Positions 23,221 through 34,882 of a stretch of 64,000 nucleotides of DNA are shown piece after piece. The translations under genes were made by a program, and so were the position numbers. This stretch comes from Neonectria sp. B-13 (Eukaryota; Ascomycota; Sordariomycetes; Hypocreales; Nectriaceae). Location of the stretch: positions 232,633 through 296,632 of the forward strand of contig NOKP01000039.1 of the NCBI GenBank assembly GCA_002682825.1, written 5' to 3'. The first letter of the stretch is position 1. Every line of letters begins with the position of its first letter. The notes under the pieces were generated by a model. The model worked only from the letters and a program-made list of their open reading frames with translations. It made no database searches and was not told the origin of the DNA.

Positions 23221-26200
23221 TCACCCAACCTCGCCACCTCCCCTCGTTTCGTCCACTGCTGCCAGCTCGGCCTCTGTAACCTCCCGTGTACTCGGCGAGG
23301 AGGGGGTTGGCGTTGTGACTCCGTTGCCCTCTCCCTCCGCCTCACTCCCGTCGTTGCCTGACCTCAACTTCCTTAGGGCCCGCATCATTCCCTCCAGCTT
23401 CACCCGCTCTTGAACCACCATTCCTCGGGCGAATTCCCGGATAGCCTGTCGGCCCATCTTTTCATGCAAGTCCTGCCACCCTGCTAGTTCTCCGGCCACA
23501 GTCTGCTGCGTGTACCGGAGCTCCTTTGCTAAGTTTGCCGCCTCCTCCCGCGACTTGCGCGCTCGCTCCTCTTTTTCGTCGTAGAGTCGCTGTCGAGTGT
23601 CATCCAAGAGCCCAAGTGGCCATCTCGATCGGTTCATTGAACCATAGTTCCGGTCCGCCTCTCGCTTCGCCGCCCTCATTTGTGATATTAGAGCGGGCGG
23701 CCGAGACAAAGACGCCAAGAGCGCCTGGACCGTTGATTGAAGTGCCAGAAAAGTAGAGTGAAGTGTCCCTTGGGCGTTTGACTGCGTTGGCATGATAGAT
23801 CTAACATATATCTCAAACGCATCGATGTGTAATTGAGGGAGAAAGGGAAGTGTAGACACTGCTCGGTGAAGCAGTACCGACGAGTCGTACATGTCTAAAC
23901 ACACGTGTTAGTATATTCAAGTTCGTTAACACGGTCCCCAGGTCGTGAGTGATGCTTACCTGCGACCACGAGCCCCAGGTTGTTGGATCGTCTTGCAGCG
24001 CTCTTGGTCGAGTAGTTGACACTCCGGATCATCTCTCGGGCGTGGTTCACAAACTGCTCCACCTCCCTCACATCCTCCACCGGCTCGTACTCGTCCCTCA
24101 CCTTCTCTACCCGCGTCTCCGCCTTGAGTAATGTCCGCTGTTCCATTGTCTCTAGCTGCAACTCTGGTACAAGGAAGAACTCCCACAGCATCTCGTGAGT
24201 CGCGAATGTGGGGTGCATAAGCATGATCTTCAGGAACCAGTCCGCTCGAGTCTGCATATCCCGTAAGATCGCCCGTGAAGGCTTAGACGGTATCTGGAAC
24301 GGCGATCGCACATCCGACATTGATGGGATCCACGATGCTGGGTTTTCCAGCGCCAGTAGGTTGGGCAGGTGTTCAAAGTCGGAGAGTGATCGTCGGCTAG
24401 TAGTGACCGTGTAGCTATCGTGGTCTGTTGGCGCTGCCGACTTGAGAACCAGTCGCACCGTGGCATCTTCCACGAAGAATGCCCTAACCACCCCAGTGAT
24501 ACGCATGTCGAGTCCAGGAGGCATACTAAACAGAGCAAGGTCGTCAATCTTGTTCCGCACGTCGTCATCCTTGGCCAGCTCGACCGCCGTGAGGCCTCTG
24601 ACCTCCTTGGCTGCCACGTCCACACGCGGGTCGGCAAAGAGTGACCGTACCATGTCATATCTGCCATACTTACTGGCCACCATCAACGCCGTGAACCTCT
24701 TTTCGTTTGTTGCATTCACATCCACGTCGCAGAATTGTAGGATCCTCAATGCAAGGCTCGCATCGTTGATGACGTGTAGTAGCGTGTTTCCCTTCCCATC
24801 AATATGTTCGTCAAGATGCAGGGGTTGCCCATCGTGCTGCGCTACCATGGCCGCAGTCAAACCGGCCTCAACCATTTCGTGGTAGTGCACATGATCGTAG
24901 GACCGACACAACGCGAACAACGGCGACTGGCCATTCTTGTCCCGTTGTCGCCAGGGTATGAGCTGACCGATCTTGCTAATCAGGCTGGGCGCATGGAAAA
25001 GATAGTGGCCAGCACTGCGGCCCCAGATGTCTTGTTGCGATAAATACTGACTTAGATGCCCACGTGTCGCGTTTGACACAACAAAGTCCAAAATGATGCC
25101 TATAAGTTCCGTGTGGCCCAGTTGGATGGCGGCGCTCAGCAATGTCGTATCTTCGCTGTTCATGTCGTCAAGAACGATGCGCGGTGTAAAATATTCAGAG
25201 AGCGAAAGCAAATATCTCAGCATCTCTACTCGCTCCGCCTGGATCGCCATCATGAGAATCGATTCTCCAAATGAGTTGGTAGTTTGAGACAATCTTTCGA
25301 CAGAGATGTCTCCTTCCAAAGCACTTCCAATGGTCCCGATGCTTCCAGTGCGCGAGTGGAAGGATATCTCAGACCCACTCGACAGGCTCCGGGTGTCCAT
25401 TGCCACCTTCTTGATTCTTCGCAGAGGAAGGGTGAAGTCAAAGTCAGGTGTCTCAACATCGCCGTTGGCTTGAAAGGGGAATACATGGCTCAGACCTGAT
25501 CCGTGCGAGAATCGCTCTGAAAGGGTCAATGCCAACGAAGGCCTTCTTGATGAACCATTCGGTAAAGTCCTGGCTGTTGAAGCAGCCATAGATGCAGCCA
25601 TAGACGCTCGGCGACTGGATGTGGGCGATTCCGACAAGTCATCCTCATCGTCCACTGCTCTAGCATCGGGCTCCATAATCTTCTTGAGCTCATCAAGGCT
25701 CTCACCCTTGGCTGCATCCCACAGTGCCTTGTTTCTTCGACTAGCACGTCGTAGGCCTGCTGAGTCGAGTACAAGATAGGCCAACACAGCCTCAAATGTG
25801 CTCAGCGCGTATCCCAGCTCGCCACTATCCACGTCATCGATGAAGATGAAATTTCGTACGTAGATGAGCCTGGCCTGGAGCTGCTTGACCTGCGATCGAA
25901 TAACCACGTAGAGAAGGAATGAGACCAAGGTGTCAGCGTTGACAGTCATAATGGGTTTTTCTGCAGAAGAATCTGTTGTTATTGTCTGTGCCTTGGAGGT
26001 GTCCGTCAACTGGGATACGATCTTGATCGTGGAGAGCAACAAGTCCAGCATGACCTGGGGGCATGTTGCGGCAGAGATCTTCTTAAACTCCTCTACAGCC
26101 GAGCTCAATTGGATGATCAGGTCGTGTTTGGCTTTGGATCCACCGTCAATGGTTATACCCAGTTGAGATATGTCGACAAACTGCATCTTCTTAATTTTGG

Positions 26201-27328
26201 CCTCGAGTTCCAGGTCATATGGCCGTTTGAGCGCGTTGAGTCTAGGAAAGAGCAGGTGATGGACATTCTCGGTCACATAGCGCTCAATCAACTTTTCAAC
26301 AAGGGGCCCAGTCAGGTCTGTTGTGGCACCCAATAATGATAGCTGCTGCTTGTCGACTCCTTGGAACAGGTCGATGGCAGCGGTGACGGCGGTCTCGAGC
26401 GAGGCCCTCATTATATCCTCGTCGTCCTCGGCATAGAAGTTCTCCGTCACCGGAAGCCTGCCGGTCCCATCCTCTCCTGGCCTGACCGGCATGGTACCAG
26501 ACCGAGCTTTCTTCATAGCACTTGTAATGGGTCCATCTGGTTCGGGATCTGGAATGTGGGAAGCGGATGGTGGTGGGGGGAGTGGTTTTTGGAAGACGTT
26601 GGTAAACTCGAGGAACAACTTCTCAAGGCCAGGTTGCATCTGTCTAGCGATCATAGGAAAGCTGTTGAGGAGATCATGGAAGCTCTTGACATCCTTTTTG
26701 CGTGGGGCGGCATGCTCGGTCGACTCGGCATTCGGTCCTTGCTTCTGCTCGGCGATCCTGCGCTTCCGTACACCAGGGACAAAGACGGCTGGAATGATCT
26801 TGACCTCCTCCCAGTTACCCACCAGGGGTCTCGATATAAAGTAAAGGAGCCATTGTCGCGGTTCGAAGACGTCGGGATACCAGGTGGTGTCGTTGAGGAG
26901 TTGAGCTTGTGCAAGGGTTTTGAAGCCTGGAGCAGAGAGTTAGTCAGTTAGTCAAGGGGAGGAGATAGAGCCTAAGCCGGTTGATGAGGGCGCGCACCTT
27001 TGTTGCTGTAGACAAATGCGTCTTTGATGACAATGCTCTTCCCATTGAGAGTCGAGAACTGCTTCGCCTTGCCCCTCACCTCGCGCAGGTTTTGGTTGCC
27101 ATCCTTGCCGCCCGCGACGCCGGCCGGGCTGGGGATCTTGAGCACATGGCTCGCGAGGAAGTCCTCAGACGCGATGACCTCAGCGGGGGCGCTGCCGCTC
27201 TCGGTCTCACGGAAAGAGAGGAGAACATCCGTCGAGGGGACCAGCAGGATATGGTGATGGACCGGGGTGCACTGGGCAGGGAGGGAGCTCTTGAAGAAGG
27301 CGGCCAGGAAGGGGTTTAGAGGTTGCAT
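23221..27328 (-). CDS. VPS9-domain Rab5-type GEF with ankyrin repeats and PX/BAR-like C terminus (Vrl1-like)
   Basis: Three exons (27328..26998, 26926..23960, 23894..23221) give 1323 residues. Both introns split a codon after its first base, with GT donors and AG acceptors. Residues about 325-495 form a VPS9 domain, the catalytic unit that activates Rab5/Vps21 GTPases on endosomes; its conserved core is near residues 440-455 (DTLVSFLLYVVIRSQ). Ankyrin repeats follow at about 670-905. From about 920 there is a PX-like segment, and the last exon is a long charged helical region typical of a BAR arm. This order matches Vrl1/VARP-type proteins that work with retromer and sorting nexins in endosomal recycling. 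The C-terminal PX/BAR reading is an inference from layout; the VPS9 and ankyrin parts are clear. Confidence 0.88.
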
Positions 27329-28626
27329 TCATTCGACTTGGGGGCGGCCGCTGTCGAAGCTGGGTCGGCTCCCGGAGGCCGCAAAAGTCAGGATGGCGGA
27401 TTGGAGTTCGCAGAGAGCAGACAAAGGGCGGGCGGAGGGCGTAGACGTGTCGGTTGGGCTGCGGATACATGCAGGTAGAAGCAATGCAGCTGGCGAGCTT
27501 GGGGATGGATGGTGTTGGCGCGGAGCGAGCTTGTTCAACCCTGGCTATTGCGGATACGGAGGCGTGGACGGTGGGACGATGACGCTGGCAGATTCGGCGG
27601 GAAAGAAGGAGAGATTTCGCGGTGCGTAGAGAGTTCGCGGGAGTCTTTGTGATCGTGGAGACGACAGGGTTGATTAGGAGAGTGCGATAACGATGGGGTT
27701 GGACCGTATTTGGCGATGGTGTTGAGTTGGAGCTGACCTCATCCACACACTCTCACTCAAAGGCGTTACTTGGTTGCTTGGATCGGCCTATAACTGCACG
27801 AGGGATAGGAATATCCAGCTAGCGCTAGGATCACGGGCGCGCCCCTGGAACTGGCCTGGAGCCTCTGGAGGAACTTGGGGACCTGTCGGTACGTATCGCG
27901 GCCGCCGCCAAAGCCGCCCCGTTAGCGTATGTGCACGGGCCATGTTGTGCTCCTCATTTGGGCTTCAGACAGCCGGGAATTTGTTAGTCCGACCTAGCCC
28001 AGCCCGGTCCGGCCTGGTCCTTGCCCTCTTGCCCACTATCACATGTTGCAGGGCAGCCAAACGCGTGGTTGCTCAGCCACTTCGTTGGGAATCGTTCGGC
28101 GAGGAGCAAAGCCATCTACAACTCCGCTCTGCGACTGATGCCTGACCGAGATGACAAAATCCGGGGCATGTAATACAACCTATGCACATGGACTAGTTCA
28201 TTGCGCTCAACCCTGGGTGGCTCTGCGGGGTGTCTTCGTACAAGGTAAGAAATACGTCACTGCCTGGAATAGTTGGCTTCTTGTAAGTCCAGTTCTATCC
28301 AGATTTGTGTTCGGGTTCAGCCATCGTAGCCAGGGGTGCTTTGGGACTACGACTTTTACGTTGGATCTCTCTTCAACTCGACTGACCGAATGAGAATAAG
28401 TCCATGACCGAGAACAATCTCGAGTCTGTTTCGATATCGCCCTAGGGTAGCTAGATCACAGGCTTTCACACATAAGGCCTTAGGCAGTTCCATGTCTGAA
28501 ACAAAAGCACGAGAGACTATGTTGGCTTAGCTTAGAATTGCATTGCTTGGGTAGCTAGGTTCGTTCCGTTTATCATCTGTGCCCTGCTTGACCGGAGGAT
28601 TTGTCCGGGGACACGCAACCCAAACC
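27329..28626. other. Intergenic region upstream of the VPS9 GEF
   Basis: The first few hundred bases should be the GEF promoter. No domain-bearing frame is present in the rest. The 3' end of the small C2H2-like gene follows at 28627. Confidence 0.45.
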
Positions 28627-29465
28627 TCACCCCTCCGTGTTTTGGCCCTTCACCCAAGACGCGGCAGCAGCCGTCTTGGTGTTGTTGTCGTTGTTAATTT
28701 CTCCATCAGCCGAATTTGTTTCCTCGTCACCAGCGTCGCCTTCCTCATCGGTGTCGCCTTCCTCATCAGTGTCGCCTTCCTCATCAATATCGCCTTCCTC
28801 ATCAATGTCGCCTTCCTCATCCTCGTCGTTGCTTCCGTCACTTGAGACTCGAGTTGTGGTAGGTTCGAGCTGGGGCTAGGTGTTAAGAATCAGAAGCCAT
28901 TTCCAAAAGAAGTTCAACTCAACTTACCATTTCCGGCATTAAATAGGTATCAACCCTACGCGCTGGAGGGATCCAGCCATTCGCGACGCCTCGCATCACA
29001 GCCTTGTACCAGTCTAGTTTTACTTAGTATCAGCTCCTGGGACGGTACAGGGGTATCTTACACTGAGTCTGCAGCTGAAATGCTACTCTCATCCAACCAA
29101 TTGTTACACGAGGTTCAATTTCTTCGCCGTGCTCATTCTGGTAGTGCTGATGTAGGGATGCGTGGGAGTGAAATGGGTCCTCCTAGGTAGAGTAACTCGT
29201 TAGTATAAAACACGACGTTAGTTATTCCTGTCTAAACACTTGCTTCTGGGCAAATCACGCCGTACGCATCACGCCATCGGCAATATAGCTCTCCCCGGGC
29301 GAGGATAACCTCGCCATGCTATAGAATGGTTAACAGGGGAGTAACGATTATTTTGATGATGAGACTTGCGTTGTTCCTCGTCAGGGGTGGGAGAAGTTTC
29401 TCGTTCGGTCGCACGTTATCATTCTTGTACGCATGATACGCTTCCGAGTCCTTGTAGCTGGTCAT
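28627..29465 (-). CDS. Small five-exon C2H2-like protein with acidic hexapeptide repeats
   Basis: No long open frame covers this gene. I reconstructed five exons (29465..29370, 29318..29244, 29182..29062, 29013..28928, 28875..28627) giving 208 residues and a TGA stop. Introns 1 and 2 have GCAAGT donors (GC-AG class). Introns 3 and 4 have GTAAGA and GTAAGT donors. Each intron ends in TAG, and phases match at every junction; the GT alternatives I tried at introns 1 and 2 lose phase or reach a stop. A possible zinc-binding set is Cys45, Cys55, His70 and His75, in a context (LHQHYQNEHG) like fungal C2H2 fingers, though the spacing is unusual. Residues 142-177 are five D-x-DEEG repeats. It could be a nuclear protein of unknown role. 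RNA evidence would settle the model. Confidence 0.7.
28738..28827. repeat. Five 18-bp tandem repeats encoding D-x-DEEG
   Basis: Five tandem copies of an 18-bp unit (GCCTTCCTCATC plus six variable bases on the plus strand) lie inside the last exon of the C2H2-like gene. They encode an acidic hexapeptide on the minus strand. Copies differ mainly at two positions that change Ile and Thr, so copy number probably varies between strains. Confidence 0.85.
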
Positions 29466-30326
29466 CCTGAAGACGAGACGAAGGTTCGTAGTGTTAAAGG
29501 AACAAGGAAGAAAGGGCCGCTTTACCCCAGGTGATACGACGTTCAAATAGCTGACTCCGACTACCTAGGTAGCCAGGATCTCAAAGCCATTGGTATTCAC
29601 TACTCTCAACCAATTTGTGTTGCTGCAAACACCAACATGCGCAACTAGGAACAATTTGGCGTCGGGTGTTTACACGCTTGAACGTGATAATTGGAACAGC
29701 CATGGAGAAGCTAAAACACTTAGCCAACCCTACAGTAAGTAGGAAAAGTTTGAGTAAATGCGTGACCGGGTGCAAGGGCCTAACCACCAGCACTGACTCT
29801 ACCAAAGAGCCATCACAGCAATCTGCAATGTTGCCTCGCCCTAACATGTCAACTTTGAGCGATATGAAAGGAAAACAATAACCCGAAAAAGTAACTTAGA
29901 ACAAACACCGGTAAGCATTATCGGTATGGTAAGGGTGAACAAACTACGTCGCGATCATATATGCCTTTGCTTGCAAGCGTTTTTGCGAATGCCACTATTC
30001 TCAAACACGATCACCAGACTAATCTCTCCAGGAAGGTGCAAATGCAATTGGGCTCGGTGACGGCGGCGTTGGTACTAGCCACGGCTAATGATGAATAAAT
30101 ATCGAATCTAACAACGGGGGTGGATGAACGAGGCAACACTGTGTTTAGGATTGGACGCAGTACAACCTTCATGCCTGATGATCGCCTGTAACATATCTTC
30201 ACGGGTACAATGGAGGGAAGTGGCACAAATTGATGAATGTTTGGCGTTGATGGAATTGATTTAACCACAGTCACATTTTACTTTTTTATGTACCAACTCA
30301 ATATTAAGATAGGAGATATTGGCTCC
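29466..30326. other. Intergenic region between the C2H2-like gene and OLA1
   Basis: This is the upstream region of the C2H2-like gene and the 3' region of OLA1. A short plus-strand frame at 29615-29881 has no recognisable motif and is not called. Confidence 0.45.
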
Positions 30327-31868
30327 TCAACCCTTGGCAGCACCAGCCTTGATGTGCAAAATGTCACCGTCTTCTACGACGTACTCCTTGCCCTTGGTCA
30401 TGATCTTGCCCTTGGCTTTAACCTCGGACTCATCACCCATCTCCTTGAGTGTTTTGTAGTTGAAGACGAGAGCCTGAATGAAGGTCTTCTCGAAATCAGT
30501 GTGGATAACACCAGCGGCGGCGGGGGCCTTGGTGCCGGTGCGGATAGTCCACTGGCGGACCTCATCAGGGCCGACAGTGAAGAAGCTGCCAAGCTGCAGG
30601 GTCTTGCGCATCTGGAGGATGACCTTGGGCAGAACCGACTCCGCGCCGACGTTCTTCATCTCCTCCTTAGCCTCATCCTCAGTCTCGAACTGGGTGAGTC
30701 GGGACTCGTAAGAGACTGAAACGGGGATGAGAGGATCGCCCTTGGCGTGCTCGTTGAGCCACTCGACAATCTTGGGAAGATGCTTGTTCTTCTTGCGGAT
30801 AAAGTCCTTTTCAGACAAGTTGACGAGGTAGACAACGGGCTTGGCCGTGAGGAGGAACAGAGGGTTGATGACCTCGATCTGAAAGAACAAGTTAGCAGAT
30901 GCTCCACATAACAATGTTCTAAGTAAAAGTGATAAAGATGGAATGCTATCAGAGTGGGTTTTTATTCTCATAATGCCTCTTGCGTTGTTTAGTTGAGGCA
31001 ATCGACGAGCTGGGTTAAGTTTCAGGCCGGTAAGGCCTTTTGTCATCATGTAAAGCATATGTGTTGAGTGCAAAATATTTGCAGCAAAAGAAAAAAGTTG
31101 TTGGCTTACCTCCTTGGGACCCCAGGTGCCCTTGCGGACATCCTTTCCGTCGTTGAGCCAGGCGAGGATCTTCTCGATCGTATCCTGCTCTTGACGAGCT
31201 TTCTTCAGCTCCAGACTCTGACCACCCATGCGGGTCTTCTTCTTCTGGTTCTCAAGGGCCTTCTCAACGAACTCAATGTCCTTGAGTCGCAGCTCCTCGC
31301 TGATGATGTCCAGATCTCGAGTGGGGTTTACGTCACCCTCGATGTGGATAATCTCGGCATCGTCGAAGCATCGGACGACTTGGAAGATGGCATCGACAGC
31401 ACGAATGTGCGACAAGAATGCGTTTCCAAGACCAGCACCAGTGGAAGACCCACGGGTAAGACCGGCAATGTCATAGACGGTCAAGTTGGCCGGGACAACC
31501 GACTTGGGCTTGTACTTCTCGACGAGCCAGTCGAATCGATCATCAGGGACGACGACACGGGCTTCCTCGGGGTCGATGGTGGCATAGGGGAAGTTCTTGA
31601 AGCTGTCAGCACCCCGAATCTAGGGCGGCGATGCGGCGAGGGGGCTTCATACAGCTGGGTTACCAAGGTTGGACTTGGTGATGGCCTGGAACAGGGTAGA
31701 TTTGCCAACGTTGGCTAAGCCGACCTGTGAGGGATTAGTAGGTGAACAAGGCAGACGATCAAGCGACGAGGTGCTTGGGAGACGGTGACATACAATACCA
31801 CTCTTCAAGCTGTTACCGGGCCGGCCCAGCGGGATCTTCTCCTCGACAGCTTGCTTTTTGGGAGCCAT
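30327..31868 (-). CDS. ola1: Obg-like ATPase OLA1 (YchF family)
   Basis: Four exons (31868..31794, 31724..31653, 31595..31110, 30878..30327) give 394 residues, close to the 396 of human OLA1. The protein is a cytosolic P-loop ATPase of the Obg/YchF class that binds ribosomes and takes part in translation and stress control. The P-loop NVGKST lies at about 30-35. The G4 position reads NLSE instead of NKxD, the hallmark of YchF proteins that prefer ATP to GTP. A coiled-coil arm follows the G3 region, and the C terminus is a TGS domain. Short introns interrupt the G domain just before and just after the P-loop. All four junctions are in phase 0. The gene is divergent from the PPPDE gene. Confidence 0.97.
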
Positions 31869-32764
31869 CTTTCTTGATTTTGCGTAGTTGCGACGTGGAA
31901 CGAAGACAACTAGACGCGGGGTTGGAGCAAATCCAAGAGCTGCAGAGCTTGCTGCGCGGTGGGGAAAGGGAGGGGAGAGAGAAGCGAAGAAGGGTGAAGA
32001 GGTGAAGGGCTTCGTAATGAAGGAGGGGTTGGCTACTGCCAACCTCAATCGCCTTGGACGGCTTCTTGTCAAGAGGCACGCTGAGGAGAGGAAGAGAGAG
32101 GAGGGAAAAAGATTTCTCTTTATGAAGGGAGAGCTTGCGAAGAAAAGTGAGATGAGATGAGAATTTGATGCCCCCACCTTGACACTTTTGGCGAGGTTGG
32201 GCTGCGGGCGGGCCCACTGATCGGATGTCGAAGGAACTATTAATCCGGCGGAGGGAACAAGACACACAAGAGAAACGTCATTGGCTGACGCAGCACAGCC
32301 CATCCACACCCACCAGAGCCACCGCAGCGCACAGTGGCCGTTGCGCATTCCCAAACACGGCTCAGCCGCTCGCTCGTCACAGGCTCGCATCAAGTGATAG
32401 CCCGAGCGAGGCGTCTGAGACTTTGAGGCGCGGCTTTGAATCAGGCACAACGGCAACCTACGGCCGTCTCTCCGCATCCCTTCCACCTACCGTTTTCTCC
32501 CTTGTGTATCCATACTGTACCATCACCTCGCCTCCCTTTGTTCTGCTTTCTTCGTAATGATATCCCATTGAACATAAGCCCTCCTCGTCTCTCTGCCTGT
32601 CCAACTTTGAAACCCTGCTTCTCCAGCCCCGCTTCATCGGTGTTCAAGCTACAGCCTTCCGAGACCCTGACGTCGCGCCTCGCTTTGTACGTCGCACCCA
32701 TCGCAGTCTCTGCCTTTGACAACACTGTCGCCTACTGTCACCGGTCGTCGCCCTCACTGCAGCT
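31869..32764. other. Divergent intergenic region (OLA1 / PPPDE gene)
   Basis: About 0.9 kb separates two divergent starts and should hold both promoters. No gene is seen. Confidence 0.5.
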
Positions 32765-33600
32765 ATGCCTCGGAAAAGCCGCTCGTCCATCAACAGACAT
32801 CGGTCTACGCTGTCTCTACAAAAGACCGAAATCACCATCCATGTTTACGACCTCCTCCCTGTGCGTAACTCCAACCCTGCGGCGCTCCGGCGCTCCATTG
32901 ACCTCGTTGACCTTGATGCTAACATGTGTTCCATTGGCAGCCCGGCCGACTCTCGTCAATCCTGTGGACGGTCGGCGCCTCGCTCCTCCATACCGGTGTC
33001 GTCATCAACGGCAAAGAATATGCTTACGGCGGCCACGAGAATCGCGGCATGACCGGAGTGTACTGGACGAAGCCAAAAACCGAGCCTCCCGGAGGCACTT
33101 TTCGTTGCGAGATCCTCCATGGCTTCACCCTCGCCACCGATGAAGAAATCACCGCGGCGCTTAGAGCTGCCTCAGACGAATTTATCGGCACCTCTTATAA
33201 CCTCCTCACTAAGAACTGCAACCATTTCACATCCTACCTCTGCATGAAGCTCACCGGCCAGCCCGGTCCAGCCTGGCTGAACCGTGCCGCCAGTATCGGA
33301 GTCGCACTGCCATGCGTCGTCCCCAGAGAGTGGATTGAGCCTCCCGAGTACGACGGTGCCGATGGCGAGCTGCTCGGCGACTACGACCACTATGACAACG
33401 ATAACTCTGACGAGCGATCTCGCATGTTGAACCACTCTGGCCCACACCTCTTCAGAGATGACAGCAACGACGGAAGTGAAGATGATGGATGGGGCAGCGA
33501 TGCGGAGCGAAGGCGCGGAGATAGCGGAAAGGGAAAACAGGCCGTGAGAGACACATCAGGACGCCCGCTCCCTGCGGCAGAGAGAGCCCCACGGCGATAG
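32765..33600 (+). CDS. PPPDE-domain (DeSI-like) cysteine isopeptidase
   Basis: Two exons (32765..32860 and 32941..33600) give 251 residues. PPPDE proteins are papain-like peptidases that remove SUMO or ubiquitin from targets. The catalytic pair is visible: His49 in LHTGVV and Cys125 in KNCNHF. Between them is YAYGGH, typical of the family, and after the Cys comes the usual SYLC-x-LTG helix. The intron falls in phase 0 after a short N-terminal exon that holds the first strand (ITIHVYDLLP). Residues from about 180 onward are a charged disordered tail rich in Asp, Ser and Arg. Substrate and compartment cannot be read from the sequence. Confidence 0.93.
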
Positions 33601-33876
33601 ACCAAACGGGTCCTATGCTAGCTTCTAGCAACTTCATTTGGGTGCATTACTGTCTTTACTGGTGGCGTTTGGGGTTTCGGAGCTGGTGCTCCTTTTCAAA
33701 CGGGTCAGCATGATACCAAGGGTTTTGGATTAGGAGCGAGTCATTCTTTAATCACATCCGAAGCAAACGGATTTGTGGTCTGCTTTTATTTGTATGGTAC
33801 ATGTCGTACAAAGTATGGTACATTCAGGTTTTCTATCCTTCACAGTAATTCCCACACATCGCCGCCCAGACCGAGA

Positions 33877-34620
33877 CTACAGACGTCTCGGCTTCTCGCT
33901 TCTGGTTCCAGCAAACTTGATTCTCGTCGAGTCAGCCACGCGGACAATCTTGTCACGCAACACCTTGCCCTCCGGGCTCATGATCACCTTGAGTGCCGCC
34001 TCTCGTCCCTGGCCGAAGCCTCGCATAACCACCTCTAGCCGCGAGATCTTCATGGGCCATCCAGTGTGGATCAATCGCTCCAGGACGTACTTTGTCAAGG
34101 AGTAGGCCGAGTCGAACGTGCCCCGGCGAGACTTGCGGAAACCGATGTTGCCGCATGACAGGGAGATGATGGGCTCGCGGTTGGGCTTCGTGCAGGTGAT
34201 GTGGGTATTGTGCTTGTGGGCGTAGATGTGGAAGTGAAATGGCTCCAAGTCGTCCTCCTTGGCCTGCACCGTCCGAGGACCGGCGCCAGAGAGAAGTCCC
34301 GAGTCGAGGTTGCCCTTGCTGAGCGTCTTGAAGACGAGGCTCTGTGACAGGCTGGCCATCGCATTGCCCTGGGACGGCTGGGCCGCGGATTGCGGCTGCG
34401 ACGTGCCGTAGATATTCTCGAGGAGCGAGGTCGAGCTGGGTCTGGCAACTCTCGTCCGGGGAGCTCGTGGGGGAGGAGGAGGAAAGTCATCGGCGCGGCG
34501 AGCACTGGTGTGAGACAGCGGTCGAGCCGCCTGGAAGGGGCATCTCAGCGCATTCGGGATTGTCCTGGGGCTTCGGGAAAGCGATTGCGCTGCGAGGCGG
34601 CTCGTCAATGGGCGGCTCAT
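33877..34620 (-). CDS. mrps18: Mitochondrial small-subunit ribosomal protein uS11m
   Basis: This is a single exon of 247 residues from the ATG at 34620. The upstream in-frame ATG at 34674 would add 18 residues, but the chosen start gives a better mitochondrial presequence, rich in Arg, Ser and Leu and lacking acidic residues (MSRPLTSRLAAQSLSRS). The C-terminal 120 residues are a uS11 domain with HITCTKPNREPIISLSCGNIGF and a terminal GxxxxEKPRRL-like basic tail, where the protein meets the rRNA platform. The yeast counterpart is Mrps18. The Ser/Pro-rich stretch between presequence and domain is usual in fungal mitoribosomal proteins. It is divergent from TIM44 across 262 bp. Confidence 0.93.
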   Translation of the reverse strand: MSRPLTSRLAAQSLSRSPRTIPNALRCPFQAARPLSHTSARRADDFPPPPPRAPRTRVARPSSTSLLENIYGTSQPQSAAQPSQGNAMASLSQSLVFKTLSKGNLDSGLLSGAGPRTVQAKEDDLEPFHFHIYAHKHNTHITCTKPNREPIISLSCGNIGFRKSRRGTFDSAYSLTKYVLERLIHTGWPMKISRLEVVMRGFGQGREAALKVIMSPEGKVLRDKIVRVADSTRIKFAGTRSEKPRRL

Positions 34621-34882
34621 CTTGTACGCATCGCCGTCGTGGGTTTGCAGTCGTGAAGGGATCCGATGCTCCAATTTTTACACATACTGCATGAAGCTTC
34701 CGGCGCCAGCCATTTCTGCCGAGGCTTTGCCGGTTCGCCGCCTTCCTTTCCGCCCGCAACCGAGATCGCAGAACCAAAATTTCCTCCCGCGCATTCCACG
34801 AACTTCCATACCTCTTTTCTTCATCGCCCTTTAATCCACGATCAATCGCGTTCTGTGGAGGGCTTCCCGAGTTGTTGCAATC
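34621..34882. promoter_or_regulatory. Shared divergent promoter of two mitochondrial genes
   Basis: Only 262 bp separate the start codons of uS11m (minus) and TIM44 (plus), so the two must share upstream control space. Both products are needed for mitochondrial biogenesis, so co-regulation is plausible. I did not identify a specific binding site. Confidence 0.5.

Noticed and set aside
34621..34674. Upstream ATG at 34674 for uS11m
   Set aside because: It adds 18 residues with acidic and His residues, which suits a mitochondrial presequence less well than the ATG at 34620.
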